A stretch of 34,576 nucleotides of DNA from Halomonas halmophila. Lineage in GTDB: Bacteria > Pseudomonadota > Gammaproteobacteria > Pseudomonadales > Halomonadaceae. Every line of letters begins with the position of its first letter. Positions within the stretch are counted from its first letter, which is position 1. The translations under genes were made by a program, and so were the position numbers. The notes under the pieces were generated by a model. That model ran no database searches. It was not told the origin of the DNA and saw only the letters and a list, made by a program, of their open reading frames with translations. Positions 34,053 to 34,576 of the stretch are shown piece after piece. The DNA is taken from NCBI RefSeq assembly GCF_006540005.1, contig NZ_BJOC01000038.1:1-34576 (forward strand), in the 5' to 3' direction.

Positions 34053-34509
34053 GGGCCCCTCCTGCACCATGCTCGCCACGCGCCACTCTGAGCCAGGACG
34101 AGCTACCTTCCATGCTGTCATCCACCGGCAGCTGCACCACCTCGATGCGATCGCCATGTTTCATCCGCTCGCTGCCTTCCCAGGCATCCAGCCAGACACA
34201 GCGCATCTCCGGCTTGACCTCGCAACCACCATCGTCACGCACTCCGCCACAGGGCCCATTGCGCAAGCGCTTGGGGCAGTTCATGGGACACGACATGCCG
34301 GTGGAACTGAGCACGCAGTGGCCGCACATCTGGCAGTCGAACAACAGGCCCTTGATGTGCTTTTCCAGCCAGGCCACCGGCGCCTCGAGCCGTTGATAGC
34401 CGATGCGTTCGAGCAGTGGTGCCGACCACTTGAGCACGACCTCGAAGCCGGCATACAAACGCTCGAAGGCATGGGCATGGCGAACCGCAAAGCGACGCAG
34501 GCGATACAT
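34039..34509 (-). CDS. MTHFR C-terminal-domain (MetV-like) cysteine-rich protein
   Basis: A 156-residue protein with a dense cysteine region: CQMCGHC (about 59-65), then CPMNCP and NGPCGG, and two further cysteines in GGCEVKPEMRCVW. This is the pattern of the methylenetetrahydrofolate reductase C-terminal (MetV) family, which binds zinc or iron-sulfur clusters and partners with MetF. The N-terminal about 50 residues are basic and helical. The start has GGGGAG six bases upstream. It overlaps the metF-like start, indicating coupling. It is complete within the window; only about 65 bp remain upstream. Confidence 0.78.
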   Translation of the reverse strand: MYRLRRFAVRHAHAFERLYAGFEVVLKWSAPLLERIGYQRLEAPVAWLEKHIKGLLFDCQMCGHCVLSSTGMSCPMNCPKRLRNGPCGGVRDDGGCEVKPEMRCVWLDAWEGSERMKHGDRIEVVQLPVDDSMEGSSSWLRVARGEHGAGGAHEVR

Positions 34510-34576
34510 GATGCTCCCCTCTTCACGGCGTATAAGTGAGTCCAGCGGTGGTCTGCTGGCATTTTGTCACATTCAG

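Overview
The window looks like a chromosomal segment from a halophilic gammaproteobacterium of the Halomonas/Chromohalobacter type. This is an inference from high GC outside one AT-rich spacer, proteobacterial-type operons (pgaABCD, yehZYXW order, glnS-cysS, ppiB-lpxH), a strongly acidic linker in the E2 dehydrogenase subunit, and numerous intergenic short repeats. No rRNA, tRNA, CRISPR array or transposase was seen. Most genes are on the minus strand and are packed with ATGA-type start/stop overlaps.

Layout. 1-331: repeat-rich leader (heptamer array, 38-bp tandem repeats). 332-1018 (+): a CsiR/GlaR-type GntR repressor. 1014-1168: inverted heptamer arrays between convergent genes. 7177-1143 (-): pgaABCD, making and exporting partially deacetylated poly-beta-1,6-GlcNAc, a biofilm polysaccharide. 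7178-8183: about 1 kb of AT-rich DNA with no convincing gene. 8184-8399 (+): a small ribbon-helix-helix protein with a likely operator upstream. 8399-8555: a palindromic repeat element with 15-bp terminal inverted repeats. 11000-8573 (-): pxpABC, the 5-oxoprolinase.

17596-11072 (-): a four-gene, translationally coupled SMC operon: an SMC-like ATPase, a MksE-like winged-helix protein, a kleisin-like protein and a TOPRIM nuclease-like protein. It belongs to the MksBEFG/Wadjet (JetABCD) type, which cleaves or excludes plasmid DNA, but its gene order is C-B-A-D and its TOPRIM subunit is short. It is the best candidate for a less-described system in the window, and a cluster of nested inverted repeats sits just upstream.

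23290-17850 (-): a branched-chain 2-oxoacid dehydrogenase operon (E1 alpha, E1 beta, E2). The position where pseudomonads carry the E3 gene (lpdV) is occupied by a Hanks-type Ser/Thr kinase, 15 bp behind E2. E1 alpha keeps the serine-rich loop that is the regulatory phosphorylation site in the mitochondrial enzyme. A perfect 16-bp palindrome lies upstream. 27353-23445 (-): a YehZYXW/OsmF-type ABC transporter for glycine betaine-like compounds.

27447-28406 (+): a DUF1853 protein. 31494-28416 (-): glnS-cysS. 31639-32984 (+): ppiB and lpxH. 34509-32988 (-): a MetV-like Cys-rich protein and a MetF-like methylenetetrahydrofolate reductase. Themes are housekeeping translation and envelope functions, osmoadaptation, biofilm, amino-acid catabolism and one DNA-defence-type SMC system.
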